From Epinephelus fuscoguttatus (Eukaryota > Chordata > Actinopteri > Perciformes > Serranidae): a stretch of 64,000 bases of DNA. Both the position numbers and the translations under genes were made by a program. The DNA lies in contig NC_064772.1 of assembly GCF_011397635.1 (NCBI RefSeq), positions 12,353,035 to 12,417,034 of the forward strand. Reading direction: 5' to 3'. Below the pieces are notes generated by a model. The model ran no database searches and had not been told where the DNA came from. It saw nothing but the letters and a program-made list of their open reading frames with translations. Shown one piece after another: positions 22,620 through 35,140 of this stretch. How positions within the stretch are numbered: position 1 is the first letter of the stretch; each line of letters begins with the position of its first letter.

Positions 22620-24879
22620 AGCATGTATGGACAGAGGTACACACAGCCTATGCAGTCGAGCTTGCCGGTGTCTCAGGGCTATTTGTCTGAGAGCTCTGAT
22701 TACAACCACATAACGTCATGAAATAATTTGGCTAATTGCTCCAAGGGTGTCAAACTAATACTCATAAATCCATTAAGGAATACCAACGCAGAGACAGAGG
22801 CCTCCAAGCTCAAGCTTACTCCACTCTGTAATTAAAATGCCCTGCTTCATAACTGTAAAGGTTGTCGGGGGGTGATTTGAAATGGGACTGTGTTCGTCTG
22901 TTTCATGACTATCAATCATCGAGAATGAGGATGAAGACAGCTTGCATATGTGCTCTGGCCTGCAGATAGTGACCTTTACCTCTGTGGGTATTTCTGAATG
23001 GGACTGGGAATTGATTTTTTTTTTTTAGTTGGATTCTGCAGATGCGTTGCATCATTTTATGATGCATATACTGTGATTTAAATGGTACAGAAGCTAAATT
23101 GTCAAATATTCAACCTTTCCGATGAATTTGTGTGTTTTTAGTTGGCATTAGCCCACAGCAGCTAAGAGAATGTTTGTGTGTGTGCCTTGAGCAAGTGCTT
23201 AGATTTCATTTTAACACTGAGGAGGACACATATGAAATGGGGGATTTGGCGGCTCTCTGCCAAAAAAAAACTGGAGTGTAAAACACTTAATTTTCTGCGT
23301 TATGGTGAATTTTTATGCACCAGTTTTGCCAAACTAAAAGTCTTCTGCTACTGTCATGCTTTTTTAGGCAGGACAATTTTTTTTTTTTTTTTAAATTCTT
23401 CTGATTAGAATCCCCTCAATGTTCATTGTTCAGGAGGTTTTTACCAGGAGCTGAATTATCCACAGAGGTCTCTTCCTCTCCAAAACAAGTGGAGCAGGTG
23501 ATTTAAACTGATAAAAACACTGAATAAAGCAGTTTCGTGTTAAATAAACAGTGTTTTTCTGATGCTGCTCGTCACGTAGCTGAATTTGCATTTCCAAGGA
23601 TGGCAAAGGCATGACCCCCTGTACTTTGCCTAACTCTGCCTCTGACTGGCTTACCCTGACATTGTTACCCTAGCGCCACATGTGGCTTTTTGGTTTCTTT
23701 CCAGTGGCCCCCTTCAGCTTTAACAAAAAAATCATCATACGAAAATTAATAAACTTTTTGTTTGTTTTTTGTTACATTTTAATTTTCAGTTACCAGTGCT
23801 GTAGGTCTCAAGTGAATCTGACATTCTCCAGTTGTAAAACTGTGCAGCCTATACACTGAGTAAAAAAAAAAAAAGTTTTACATTTTGGCAACTAAACTAA
23901 GCATCAATCATCTTCAACCACACGCCTTTTCCTCTGCATTTTGCCAAATCTCAATAGCAGTGGCTACAGTAGTTTTGAGTTTTCATAGATTTGCTAGCGA
24001 TGGATTCCAAATCCAAAAAAAAAAAAAGTTTGGAAGAAAACAGAATTTAATTGTGTTTGAAGAGATTCGTTAGCTTTTACCACCAACTTTGTAAAGTTCA
24101 AGTTCCGAATAATTATAAATAGCCCACTGCAGTGCCATCTGGTGGTAAAACATATTAAAGAATGCCTATTTAGACCTACCTGTAATATTGACAGGCTAAT
24201 TTAGATCCAATAGATTACAAGGCTTAATATGTTTTATGGCTTCAGATAGACTTGTGAGAAGGTTGCCGGCACCTCCCCTAACCAATCCAACCACTGTTGC
24301 CTAAACCTAACCACTCCAACCAATGACGGCAATGACTACTAGCCAATCGAAAGGAGAGTGAAGCAGGTCATGCTGTCGCTGTTTAATGAAGGCTGGGACA
24401 TGGTCTCTGACCCCATGGGAGCTATAGGGTAAAACACAAGTGCAATCAAACTAGAGCTGCAATATTGGAAGGTCACAGCAGAGGACACAAGAAATAAAGA
24501 GATGGTGTCTGCATAAGTGCTCTTTGGGTGCGCTCAGCCTGACAGAACTTTTGAAGTATGCTCAAATGGATGGCGGCTGATATACAATGTAACATTTTCA
24601 TATAGAACACATTTGTTTGTGATCTTTTATTAAAGACCTTTCAATAATTGCAGAATTGTAATTCTCACCCATATCTTTTTTAATGTATTTTGACCCAAGG
24701 CTGGCTGCAGACACCTCAGTGAAACAAATTAAACGTCCCCATGTTCTGTGATAGTGCACCAGCTAATATTAAGACCAGATTGTAGTGTGCGTGTGTTGTA
24801 CCCCAATCATATGATGCAATGTGACATCATGACTTCTCTGCTTTAACATCTTCACACTATCCTAGGAAATGCACATTTC

Positions 24880-25162
24880 TGTCAAGGAAGGGCTCCTGAC
24901 TAAGGTGGCTTATGTAAAAACATGAAAACGCAAATGGCCCTATCTAGAGCCATTTCTTGGTTTGTCCTTTCTAAACTACCGTAGTAAAGATGGAGCAACA
25001 TGGCAGACTCCGGGGAGGAGGACCCGCTGCCTATGTAGATACAAACGGCTCATTCTAAGGTTACAAAAACATGACAATTCTCACTTAATGTGATTATACA
25101 CTAAAGAAAACATCAATCATTTCTGCCAGTAAACCCCCTAAATCCTACACACCGGACCTTTA
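24880..25162 (-). repeat. common teleost MITE-like repeat
   Basis: On the minus strand it starts AAAGGTCCGGTGTGTAGGAT and continues TTTAGGGGGTTTACTGGCAG, with CTTAGAATGAGCCGTTTGTA and GGAGTCTGCCATGTTGC further in. I recognise it as a very common teleost element. It ends about 50 nt from the ptchd1 exon 1 donor. Confidence 0.7.
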
Positions 25163-25213
25163 AATTGAATGACTTTTTACAAATGAGTTCAGAGTTCCTG
25201 TGTGTGCGCATAC

Positions 25214-25561
25214 CTTTAGTATGGTGTCCAGATGAACCGGGTCCAGCACGCTCCCCTTTCGGGTGGTGACGATCACGCGCCCGTAGCGGCCCGGCGTTTG
25301 CAGGTCGGAGTAGAGCGCGTGCTTGGAGCGGTTCACGGGGAACAGGCTATCCACCAGGTTGCCCTCTATCTTGGCCAGGCTGTGCTTGGGCGCGAGCAGG
25401 CTCTCCACGTCCTCCTCCACGCGGTACCGGCTGAAGCTGGCACCTAGCAAGATGGACAGGAGCACGGGCGCCGAGGCGAAGAACACCGGGTGGCCAGCCA
25501 CGAACCGGCCAAGCGCGTGGAAGGAGGTCCTCAGGCCCGCGTGCAACACCTGGCGCAGCAT
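25214..25561 (-). CDS. ptchd1: ptchd1 exon 1 (residues 1-116)
   Basis: First coding exon, beginning [11 protein letters not shown] like human PTCHD1 (MLRQVLHRGLR). It encodes TM1 ([20 protein letters not shown], about 24-43), the conserved HSLAKIE and [16 protein letters not shown] segments, and ends at LDTILK in phase 0. The donor reads AAAG|GTATGC. The start at 25561 is preferred because it matches the family N-terminus and has A at -3. An in-frame ATG at 25627 would add 22 residues. The exon is GC-rich and lies in a CpG island. Confidence 0.95.
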
Positions 25562-26640
25562 CCTAGCGCGCGGCCGCGGCTCGAGCCTCTCCCACCGACC
25601 GGAAAGCCCCGGAGCACTGCCGAGCATCAGGGGCTGCCGGACGCATCGGTGGTGGGTTCTGTCGCTCTCAGGCTGCTGCTGGGGGAGAGGTGAGGCCGGG
25701 TGGTGGGAGGATTTATTCCCCGGAGCAGGAGGTCACCAGCCGGGGAGAATCCAACCCTCCTCCGGTCACAGGGGCGCCCCTTTCCCCGGGGTTGGCTCAT
25801 CCGCTGGAATAGCGCAAAGGACAGAAAGCTGCTAAATGAGCCAGCATTTCTCTGCTCTGCGGTTAGAAAGCATATTGATAGCCTAGTTTACATTTAATCG
25901 CCACTGCCCTGCTGCGTTCAGTGCCTTCTGCAAGCTGCATGGCTCTGTGCGCAACAGAAAAATCGCAGAGCCAAAGTGGGCTCATAATAACACTTGTTAA
26001 GCTTCCTCCTAAATTGATTTGGGTAGTTGTGTTAGTGCGCTCGGACAGGTTGCAGAGAACACACACAGTGTAGTTGCACTAATTTGAAGCCAGGCTGTAC
26101 ATACCTAAACAGGGGGACGTGGGGGACCGACCCGGTGATGACGGAGATCATCTACTCAGACCAGAATCTTGCCGGTTGTCCGTGCGTCCAGCTCCACCCT
26201 ACACCACCAAGTCACCATACAACCTGCTGGGTGGTCGAGGTGGGTGGGTCGGTGGGAGTCGCAGGAGAGGTGACGCGGTGTGCACGCACCGGGGATGCCG
26301 GTAGAGCTGTTTGTCAAATCAGCCGAATCTGGGTTTCCTCTGCGGCAGGAGGCTTTCTGTCTCCCGTCCTCTCCTCTCCTCATCGCCCCGGTGGTTTGAC
26401 GGAGCCCCTGTTCATCCGCCGCCAGGCTGCTCCCCCACCACGCAGCGAATGCTCTCCTCTATGGGAAGCCACGTCACTAATTGCCGGCTTTCAAACCGGG
26501 GATGGTTTTTCTCTCTCTCTCTCTCTCTCCGTGCCTTTTTGTCTCTTTTGCACCGCCCTCACGACCCGCTCCGAGCCCCGCTTTCTGCCCCGCCTCTCGC
26601 CGTTCCGCGCCGGTACAATGCAGAGAAACAAACATTCCCC
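25215..26640 (-). promoter_or_regulatory. CpG-rich promoter/5' region of ptchd1
   Basis: GC- and CpG-dense DNA covers exon 1 (about 25215-25830) and reappears at about 26100-26640, with GC-box-like CCCCGCC motifs near 26580 and a (CT)n tract at 26511-26529. The surroundings are clearly AT-richer. A CpG island across the first coding exon is typical of a vertebrate neuronal gene promoter. No convincing TATA box was identified and the transcription start is not placed. The island was judged by eye. Confidence 0.65.
25562..25627 (-). other. ptchd1: possible N-terminal extension of ptchd1 (upstream in-frame ATG)
   Basis: An ATG at 25627-25625 is in frame with the ptchd1 start, with no stop between. 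It would prepend 22 residues ([20 protein letters not shown]...). Its context has C at -3, weaker than the ATG at 25561. The related human PTCHD4 has a comparable short extension before MLRQ, so use of either start is possible. RNA or proteomic data would decide. Confidence 0.4.
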
Positions 26641-27580
26641 ACCGAGTGAGTGGCACCGTGTGTGTGACAGAGAGATTTCGAGGAATTCCACATATGCAAA
26701 GTACAGCAGCATTAATGTAAAAGCGATATCATTGCTGGCTGCCTTATAGGATGTTCTCTATAATATCTCCTTGCTGTGTTGCTGGTGTTTTATAGACACT
26801 AAAACACCTGAAAGTCGTCTCAGAATTATTACAGCCTGTATTTTTCATATAGAGACAGTAGGTATGAAAACCTATTTGCAGGAGCATCATGTCAACATAT
26901 TTATCTCTTTTCCTGCAGGATAAAAATGCACATTTTTTATGACATCCCTGCAACTGTTTGATTTTGCCCACACTATTATTTACATACATATTAAATGTCC
27001 CGAGCCTTGTTGCAGCTATATGAAGCATCTCTTAGGTTTGCTATTGTGTAGCACGTTGCCATAGAAACCAGACAAATTACTCTTTTTTTTTTTTTTTACA
27101 AGCCCTGGTTCCCATGGCAATGGTGATGCCACCCATCCCCCTCCCAAAAACACACACAGGCAACATACACAGCAGTGCACACACACACTCTCATATGCAA
27201 ACACACACCTGCTGACTCCCAATCTGCTTATGGTGTGGAGGTGTCTGATACAGTGACATTAAAAGCAAAAGAGGGACAGAGAGAGAGGGAGATCAGGCTG
27301 TGGAAGAGATGTGGAGATAATAATGAGTGCAGACAGCCTGAGATCACACTCTGTCTGTCTTTGTACTAGGACCCATGAAGCCAAACAGCCACACAGCCTT
27401 TGGTCTGTCTGCATGGGAGCAACTAATGGCTCTGTCCTCCCCCTAGATATCATACACTAAAGGCTGTTTGAATTTCGAAACAGAAGAAATTCTTTCTTGA
27501 TTCCCTCTGCATGACAGTAGGCTCGGATTCATAACAAAGAAAATGTCTTTTAATCCAACGGGCTTTGGCTTACATGAGTC

Positions 27581-28529
27581 TAAAGCCCCATTTCCACCGA
27601 GCAGTACAATATAGTTCAGATCAGTTCAGTATGTTTTTTTTCCCATTTCCACTGTGATAAGTTGTGGATGGTACCAATGGAACCGTTCCATACGTTCTTA
27701 TTTTTGGTCCCCCCTCTGTTGGGGTACCTAGCACACAGATCTGGTACTAAAAGGTGGAGCTGTGAACACTGCAGTCTGTTGATTGGTCAATCAACAGACT
27801 GACTACTGTTCATACCGTGGAGAAGTTTATTAGTAGACTGTAACTATAAAAATAAAGGATGTTTTGCTGCCTCTTGCAGCAGCTGGAGTCACAGAAAAAA
27901 ATAATTTAATTCACTGGGCTGATGGCCGCTGACTTTTAAGGTGGAACGTTAACTTGTTATGATACTCAATGCATGAGTTGTGTCCATCGGCACACCTTAA
28001 ATTTGACTGTGACAACTTTGACCATTACTGTAGTTTTATGACATACACTTTACAGTAAGTTTGGATCCCCAAGTGTTTATATATATTATTTTGATCTGGT
28101 TATGTGAACTGCATATATCCCAATATTCACATAGAGAAAAACAAAAACAGCGCAGAACTTCATTCCTGTGGGCTCCAGCAACACTCAGCCGCTGAACTTG
28201 CCTGAGAAGGACTAAATGCACAAACCCACTATTTTTAAATATCCAATGGAGAGAGACACTGCAGCCTGTTTTATCCTCTTCTGAAATTGTTGGCATGCAG
28301 CTTTGATGTGTGGATAATAAACGAGGTGAAGACTTACATCTGTGGCACCAGTGATTAGCGAATACAGTGAGTGCTGGACAGAGCAGTGAGTGACAACTAC
28401 CTTGTCCCCATTTACAGGTACTGTTTGCGATGGAAACACTAGGTCTAGGACTAGATACCACGTCTGAAGGGTTACTTTTGGTTCCAGTGGTATTATACCG
28501 AAAGTGTTAAGGGTAGAAACGAGGCTTTA
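27581..28529. mobile_element. MITE with inverted termini
   Basis: Left end TAAAGCCCCATTTCCACCG and right end, as reverse complement, TAAAGCCTCGTTTCTACCC. No clear target duplication. It contains a near-perfect hairpin at 27772-27801 (arms CAGTCTGTTGATTG, 2-nt loop). No coding capacity seen. Confidence 0.6.
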
Positions 28530-29189
28530 CATGACAAAGTAATAGTTCCTAAGATATAGTTATGTTTTGGTGGTTAAATGTAACACTTTTTAAGTTATGT
28601 ATTAAAAATATTTCTTTGTCCATCGGTTTTGCCTATGAGGCCATTCACATGCAAGTCATTTAGAAAAATGTATTTGTTATAGTTTTGTTAAAGTTAGAAT
28701 TATACTTGCCAAAAATGGTTTTAAGTCATGCATCTTTATTTTGCATTGGTAATTAGCTAATATCATTCATTTATTTAATAAAAAAAATAGTCTATCTGTA
28801 AAGCACCAAGACATCTACTTGCCTTTGCTTATTCCTCTTCCAGGTCTGCAGAGAATTTTTGGTTTTCTGATAGTAATACTCAGTGATGTGTTTTTTAGCA
28901 GCCAAGATGGAAGTCCTGGACAACATACTTTCCTACTGGCAAATAAATACCGAAATTGACTTAAAATTAAAGTGGTGACTAAAATAAACTGGCAAAATAT
29001 TAGAGTGAATATTACTGACAGCATGTGCTAATTTATAGTTGAAAGCAGAATCATGAAAAATGAAGAATCTGAGATTGTGAATGGGCAAGAAACTATGAAG
29101 ATATTCCAGTCATCACTCCAAAGACAACATTGATATTCAGTTCAAGAGACATCTGAAATAATGGAAAGGAAGCAAGTAATTCTCATAAT

Positions 29190-30060
29190 AAGTACTGACT
29201 GTTGGCATTGTATGTTTCTGCAAACCATGGCTATGTTACATTTGTGCCTTTCATATCTTAAAATTGTACATTTCATAAAAGTTTTGGTTTTATTGTCACA
29301 AACACAGCTGGAAATGTCCTGACATCTTTTTAAAAACACCTGTTTTTGTCACTACAAACACAGCTGGAAATGTCACAATGTCTCATTTAAATGGTACCCA
29401 GTTTTGTAACCACAAACTGCAGGAAATGTCCTGATATCTCATTAAAAAAATACCATTTTTTGTTGCACCAAAAACAACTGTAAACGTGCTGATGCCTTGC
29501 CAAAAAGTGTCCAGTTTTGTCTCCATAAACACAGCTGGAAATGTCCTGACATCTGGTTAAAAATACCTGCTTTTGTCACTTAAAACACAGCTGGAAATGT
29601 CCCAAAAGATCTCTTTTAAATAGAACCCAGTTTTGTAACCAGAAACTCCAGGAAATGTCCTGATGTCTTACAACAAAATACTTGTTTTTGTTGCACCCAA
29701 AAACAGCTGTAAATGTCCTGATGCCTTGCCAAAAAGTACCCAGTTTTGTCACCATAAACACGGGTGGAAATGTCCTGACATCTGGTTAAAAATACTTGCT
29801 TTTGTCATCACAAACACAGCTGGATATGTCATGACATCTCGTAAGTAATACGCACTTTTGTTGCTACAAACAGCTGGAAATGTAAAGATGTCACAAACAC
29901 AGCTGGAAATATCCTGACATCTTGTGAAAAAGTGAGCAGTTTTATTGCCACAAACATGGCTAGAAATGTCCCAACATCTTTTTAAAAATACCTGCTTTTG
30001 TCACCATGAACACAGCTGGAAATGTCCATTTGTCTCGTTAAAAAACACCCACCATTGTTG
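29190..30060. repeat. 57-bp minisatellite array B, inverted relative to array A
   Basis: About 14 units at 56-57-bp spacing, with cores CAGCTGGAAATGTC at 29305, 29361, 29532, 29588 and so on. The variant units CTGCAGGAAATGTC (29418) and CTCCAGGAAATGTC (29647) recur 229 bp apart, as do the GCCTTGCCAAAAAGT units. This is again a four-unit higher-order period. The reverse complement gives GACATTTCCAGCTGTGTTTG, the array A core, so this is the same family in opposite orientation. Confidence 0.85.
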
Positions 30061-30674
30061 TTTGTTGGTCTTGAACAGTGGTCTGCCCCTATCTGCAGCT
30101 TTGAATCATTTCCTTGGGTATTGCACCTCCAGAGGAAGGAGAATGAGGGGTTGGTGGATGGGTCATACACATGTATTCTGATCTTCATTGATATGATACG
30201 TATGAAACATACAACTGTAACATATCCGTGATGTGCAGGAACACCAACTGCCACAATTTCATTCTGGCAGCAGGGCTGGTCTAGAAGATCTTAAGCAAAG
30301 TACTATCGAACAATAACCACTTCAAGTGTGAATGTGCAGATACAACTGTTGGTTAATCAGCGTGCTGAGAAAAACAATATGCTCATGTCAAATGTTTCCT
30401 AGAAGTTAAAAAATAAGAAAAAACCCAGAAAAAACATCAACGAACACGTTCTAATCCGTTATTCAATTAAGCCTCAATTAGCCTTTAATCCCCATTACCA
30501 GTCCAGTGAGAGATGAGCGCTGAAGGAATGAATCAGTGTCTCCCCGGAGAGGAAGGAAGAGCAGAATAGAAAATGAAAGGCTGCAGAGATATAGGGGGCT
30601 TGGGGCAGTTTTCTGATAACAAAAGTACTAATTAGTGTCGCTAAATGATTTATAGAAATCAGAATAGTGTGTGG

Positions 30675-30703
30675 TTGTGTGTGTGTGTGTGTGTGTGTGT
30701 GTG
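30675..30703. repeat. (GT)n microsatellite
   Basis: GT dinucleotide tract of about 29 bp. Confidence 0.9.
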
Positions 30704-30830
30704 GGATGGAAAGAGGAGGGTGGAGAGAATGGAGTCCTTTCAAAGCGTTCCCATTTTTACCAGTCTATTTTCTGCACCTACAGAGGTGAATGGGGGAAAT
30801 CCTCCAGGGGTTGAAAACTGCAGCCAACAA

Positions 30831-30832
<2 letters not shown>

Positions 30833-30887
<55 letters not shown>
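30833..30887. repeat. (AC)n microsatellite
   Basis: Perfect AC dinucleotide tract of about 55 bp, 130 bp from a GT tract of opposite sense (30675-30703). The two could pair as a hairpin in single strands. Confidence 0.95.
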
Positions 30888-30888
<1 letters not shown>

Positions 30889-33800
30889 GATGGACGGATT
30901 AGAGAAGTAGTATAGGCAGCAAAGAGGAGAGCACCTCTCATGGCATTACTTTCGACAGGCTGTCATTCTGCGTGTGTCCATTTTTGGCCTGAGCATTTCA
31001 TTTGCTCTCATGTTTGTCCATCTGCATGACAGTGTCCCTCCATTATTAAAGACAGCTTCATGGAAGCAGAGTTGGCCGTCATGAATAAGGCTCCTCTCTC
31101 GGCTCCTACTCCTCTGAACCCGCCCACCATCCTCGTCTTCCACCCCTCCCATCCCCCAGTCCATCTGTTTTGGTGGAGGCCATCCATTAATAAAGAGTCT
31201 GTCCTTTCATTTCTATTTCCCCTCCCTTGTATTATTTATTTACCCATCTATCCCCAGCTAAGATATGGTTGCCCGATTGGGATTCAGCAGATCCAGTCTT
31301 CGTCTTGGATGAAAACTGAGAAAAACTTAATGAAAACTTGATTTCATCCAAACCTCTTACCCACAAGTTTTCTATCAGATACGAAAACATGTGATCTACT
31401 GAAGTTAATATGACTTAGATATTTAAATCAGAATACTGTAAACTTTCTGACAGCCACTTAAACTGCCAACATCACATCAAGGACAGGCCCTGATTGGCAG
31501 CTCCTCTAATTCAAATGAAATAAAATTTGCCAAGCGTAGGTGTTACAGCAGCTGAGTCACTTCAAATGCAGAAAACCTGCCTGATTAGAGCAATTCTACC
31601 CTCCCAGAAGAGTCATAACGTGATGGCTGGAGTTAGTATGAAAAAGTATTATTTTTTTTTAAAAAAAATGGTAATTACTGTAATTCCCATGAAAACTTTT
31701 TAAACTGTATTCATGAGTCCATTTAAATTGCAAATTTCCATCTTTCAGACAGAAGCTTTTAGCCCCACTGTCCCTCACAATTATCTTAAGATAGTTGATA
31801 TTTGTGCATGTTTGTTTTTTTACATCCTAGATTATCAGTGGTTCCTCTTTTTCAGTCTTTGGTTAGTTTAAGTTAGATAACCTCACAGGATTCACAAGAT
31901 GGCTTATTTTCAATGTATACAGCCAACAAAAGTCAATGCAAATAAAAAAATAGCAAATTAGTTTTACCCTTTTTTATTGTTGTTTTTATCTCTTTTTTTT
32001 AAGTTTTTGTTAAATGTTCTGTATGAGAATGAAGTCACACTACTTTTTCTGGTTGCTTACAATATACTTACTTATCAGCCAAAAAACATTAGAATATGTA
32101 CCTGTCCATTTACCTAGTGGTACACCCACCTCCTTAACCACCTCTAAACCACTGACAAACCCTCTGTGTGAGTCCCTAGCCCTTTTTACACTGCCTCTTC
32201 AAGGTGGGAATTTTAGACTGTTATGCCGCCTCGCCACTTTGTATTAAAGGTACAGTTGCGGAATGGGGACAGAGTTGTCTCACCTTTAAGCCAGCACTCG
32301 AGAAAGTAATAGTGCGGAAACAGTGTCTGTAACAGGAGGAAAGGATCCTGGGAGGCACAGCTGTGACATTTTGATGACATGCTATGTGTGCAACCCATTA
32401 TAGGAGATTTTAAAAGTAGCTGATAGCAGTTAGCAGCGGACTTAAAGAAGAAGAATAGCAGCTAAAAATGATGAGATCGGAGTGACAAGGTGTTGTCTGA
32501 GCAGAGGACAAAATCAGCCACCATATAACAGAGACAGTAAGTGACTGTTATTGCCATGTTACGCCATTGTTATTGCTTTAAAGCACTGCAGATGCGTGTG
32601 TTATAGGCCTATGTCACATTGGAGGCTGGTCTCCATGTTGAGAGCCGTGTGCAGACAATCGCGGCTCAGATTCTGAATCATAGATAAGCTCTTAATGTGG
32701 AATACAGACTGGTTAAGATTATCATCAAGCTATTTTTAGTTGTGTTTCTGGCCACCAGATGAAAGTGAGTCCCATAGTCACTCTCCTTTTAGCTCTGTTT
32801 TTGGTCTCCACCAACTCCTGAGGAAAATATCTGTTTTTTAAGCATCTAAATGCTTCACTATGTTCACCAGCAGTTGCTAACTTAATCCTTCTACCTCCTC
32901 GGGACTAGCACACAGTGGGATTTTAGTGCTTTTCCATTAAAAACAGCTGCATCTGAAAACTGGGTTAATGAGAGCAGTGAGAATGAGCCAAAACAGAGAG
33001 GTTGCAGGCCAGAGAACCAAAACAGTAGGACGCTTGATTACAGAAGCTTTACACTTAAGAAACAGCATTTTTTGATTACGATGAAATAAAAAATAATCCA
33101 GATATGGTTTGGATCAGTTTGCAAAACGCCCACAAAACTAATGTCCACATTTCCACTGTTTCCAAACGCTGCATCTCTGTCTTCTATCTCTCCATCTATC
33201 CTTCTCTATTTACCTCTTTGTTATTTCTGTAGATCTATTTTCTGCATCCTCTTGGTGGTCAGCAACATTCATAATTTCCAAATGTCATTTGGACATTAGC
33301 TCATGAGGCCAGGAAGGATGCTGTTAGTGGGGGGAGGGGGTGATGGAAGAGGGAGGTCACAGGGAGGGGCACGGGATGAGAAATGCAGTAAAGTCGTCTG
33401 AATGGCCTCTTAGAGACTCAAAGATTTGATTACAGTTACAGGCCAGAAACAGAGAAGATAGATGCAGACGGATGCAGATAAAAAGAATATCACATGGCTC
33501 GCACTGCCTCTCTTTCATGTACACAATGGCAGGTTGAGGCGCCAGAAAAAAAAGATTAAGTGTGAAGCAGCTGAGTGCCACAAGCTTGATAAAGAAAACT
33601 GGGAGAGGCCCGATGACTTCAGCAGTGCCTTTGGAGGAAAACACGATTTGCTAAAAGGTCAGAGTGAGATATCTGAGAAGAGCCATTTTCACCTCTCAGA
33701 AAGCTAAATTTAATCTGTGATTACCGGGCTCCATCTATAATCTGTGCACCACCTGAAAATGGCCCTCAAGGCACGTTTTCCTGCCCTCTATTGGACAGAA

Positions 33801-35140
33801 AGAGAACTGCATGACTGGACAGTATTTTTGTGTATGTTGATTGGGTGTCTTTGAATACAAGTTTTAATGATTCATGTGATGTGTTTCTGGGCACAGGCAG
33901 CTGCTGTTGAGGTTCATTCACCTTTTTCTATCACCTCCATTTAAGGAGAATTTGGAGGGCACAAAAGACGAGGTGTTTGTTTTTTGATCTGGCCTTCAGA
34001 CCATGTTTGAGGCCATGGCAGCAGAAAGAGCTGCTGACGTTTGAGCTGATGTTGTAAACTTGCATCCACGAGCTAGCTGCTTGGTTTAGCCAATCAGCAG
34101 GGTTTATAAAATGGGGGAAAGAGCTGAGCACTATGGATAAAATCTTTTTTAAAGTTTAGTCAATCATATACAAAAAGCACATGGTTAGATTTAGAAAATA
34201 ACATCATGGTTTGGCTTGACGGGAAGCCAACACCAGCCTCCTGGCAGAAAGTCCGGGGTTTGTTGGACCCATCCACCACCCCTCCTAACCTGTCCACATA
34301 TCAAACTGCCACACCAGGTGCCGTACAGCTGACCGGCGGTATATCATACCGCCATGAAAGGTGACTTTTGGCAACAGATGTCCAATGCTGAAGTCGCTGA
34401 CAAAGCTGCGGTGTTTGATGACTTCAAAATGAAAAAGGACTGTCTGGACACTGTTCTCAACATGAGGTGGCTGAGCCGGCTGCTAGCAGCTAATGGTGCT
34501 AACTCCATAAATAGCACTTAACAATGGCAACATTGCTGATACAGCTAACAGTTTTAACCAGGGGGAACCAAACAGTGGGTGCTATGCTTCCATGACGATG
34601 CCATCCCAATATCAGCAGTAACCACTGTTTGATCGTAGTGCAAAGTGCTTAGAAGCTCAAATTCCACCACACGGAGTTATTGTGACTACATTTTCTGCTG
34701 AGGACACCACTGTAATCTGTACATAGCAAACAGAGGTTTGCTGCTATAATAATGCTCTGAATGTCGCATATAGAATTTATAAATGTAGCAATATAGTGTA
34801 GCAAAATCTCTACAACTGTCATCTCATATTCAATATCGTGTATCATTATAATGCTCAACCATAGATGAGAGGAACTGGCTCCCTTGGTTGCAATGTGTTG
34901 GGCATATTTTGATGAAAAAATATCTAAAAGCGTTTGGTTAGTAAAACTTTTTAGGGCAAATGATTGACAAAAGGGAGTCCCAGAACTAGTTTTAGTTTCA
35001 CTTAAGTCCAAAATACATAGGAAACACTGCAAATACATCATATACCCAAATCAAATGATAACTCAAATCAGAGGGCAAAATGATTAATTGTCAGAAGCAA
35101 TAAAAGGGGAGGAAATATTGCACAAACAGAAAACATAAAA

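Larger units (their letters stand above)
17987..25213 (-). other. ptchd1: ptchd1 intron 1
   Basis: Phase 0 intron GTATGC...CACACAG at the position shared with human PTCHD1 (after DTILK). Contents: LINE tail, PIF-like MITE, a block of nested repeats at 20450-21900, a long CA repeat, and a MITE-like repeat close to exon 1. About 22720-22960 and 23000-24240 are otherwise unassigned. Confidence 0.85.
2882..25561 (-). other. ptchd1: ptchd1 gene span, four coding exons
   Basis: Complete gene for Patched domain-containing protein 1, a 12-pass RND/Patched-family membrane protein with a sterol-sensing-type domain. In mammals it acts in neurons, and loss is linked to autism and intellectual disability. 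Exons 25214-25561, 17272-17986, 7788-8527 and 3982-2882 join in frame to 2904 nt, or 967 aa; human PTCHD1 is 888 aa. Predicted membrane segments: about 24-43, 289-304, 316-337, several across 347-446, 580-600, then 782-800, 804-826, 829-846, 879-897 and 903-930. Two large extracellular loops separate TM1/TM2 and TM7/TM8. The C-terminus STRVVDQITTV matches human PTCHD1, including the PDZ ligand ITTV; PTCHD4 ends differently. Oddities are a His-rich loop (493-561), a Gly-rich insert (200-219) and an intron after residue 601. The neighbouring phex supports orthology, although a teleost-duplicate paralogue cannot be excluded. Confidence 0.93.

Noticed and set aside
22565..22709. Frames of His-Thr or Val-Cys repeats over microsatellites (also 30645, 40153, 8018)
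   Set aside because: They are translations of CA/GT tracts without coding features, except the His tract inside ptchd1 exon 3, which is in the proven frame.
17153..25627. Assignment of the Patched-like gene to PTCHD4
   Set aside because: Start MLRQVLH, the STRVVDQITTV end, the ECVEM tail and phex synteny all favour PTCHD1; PTCHD4 ends differently.
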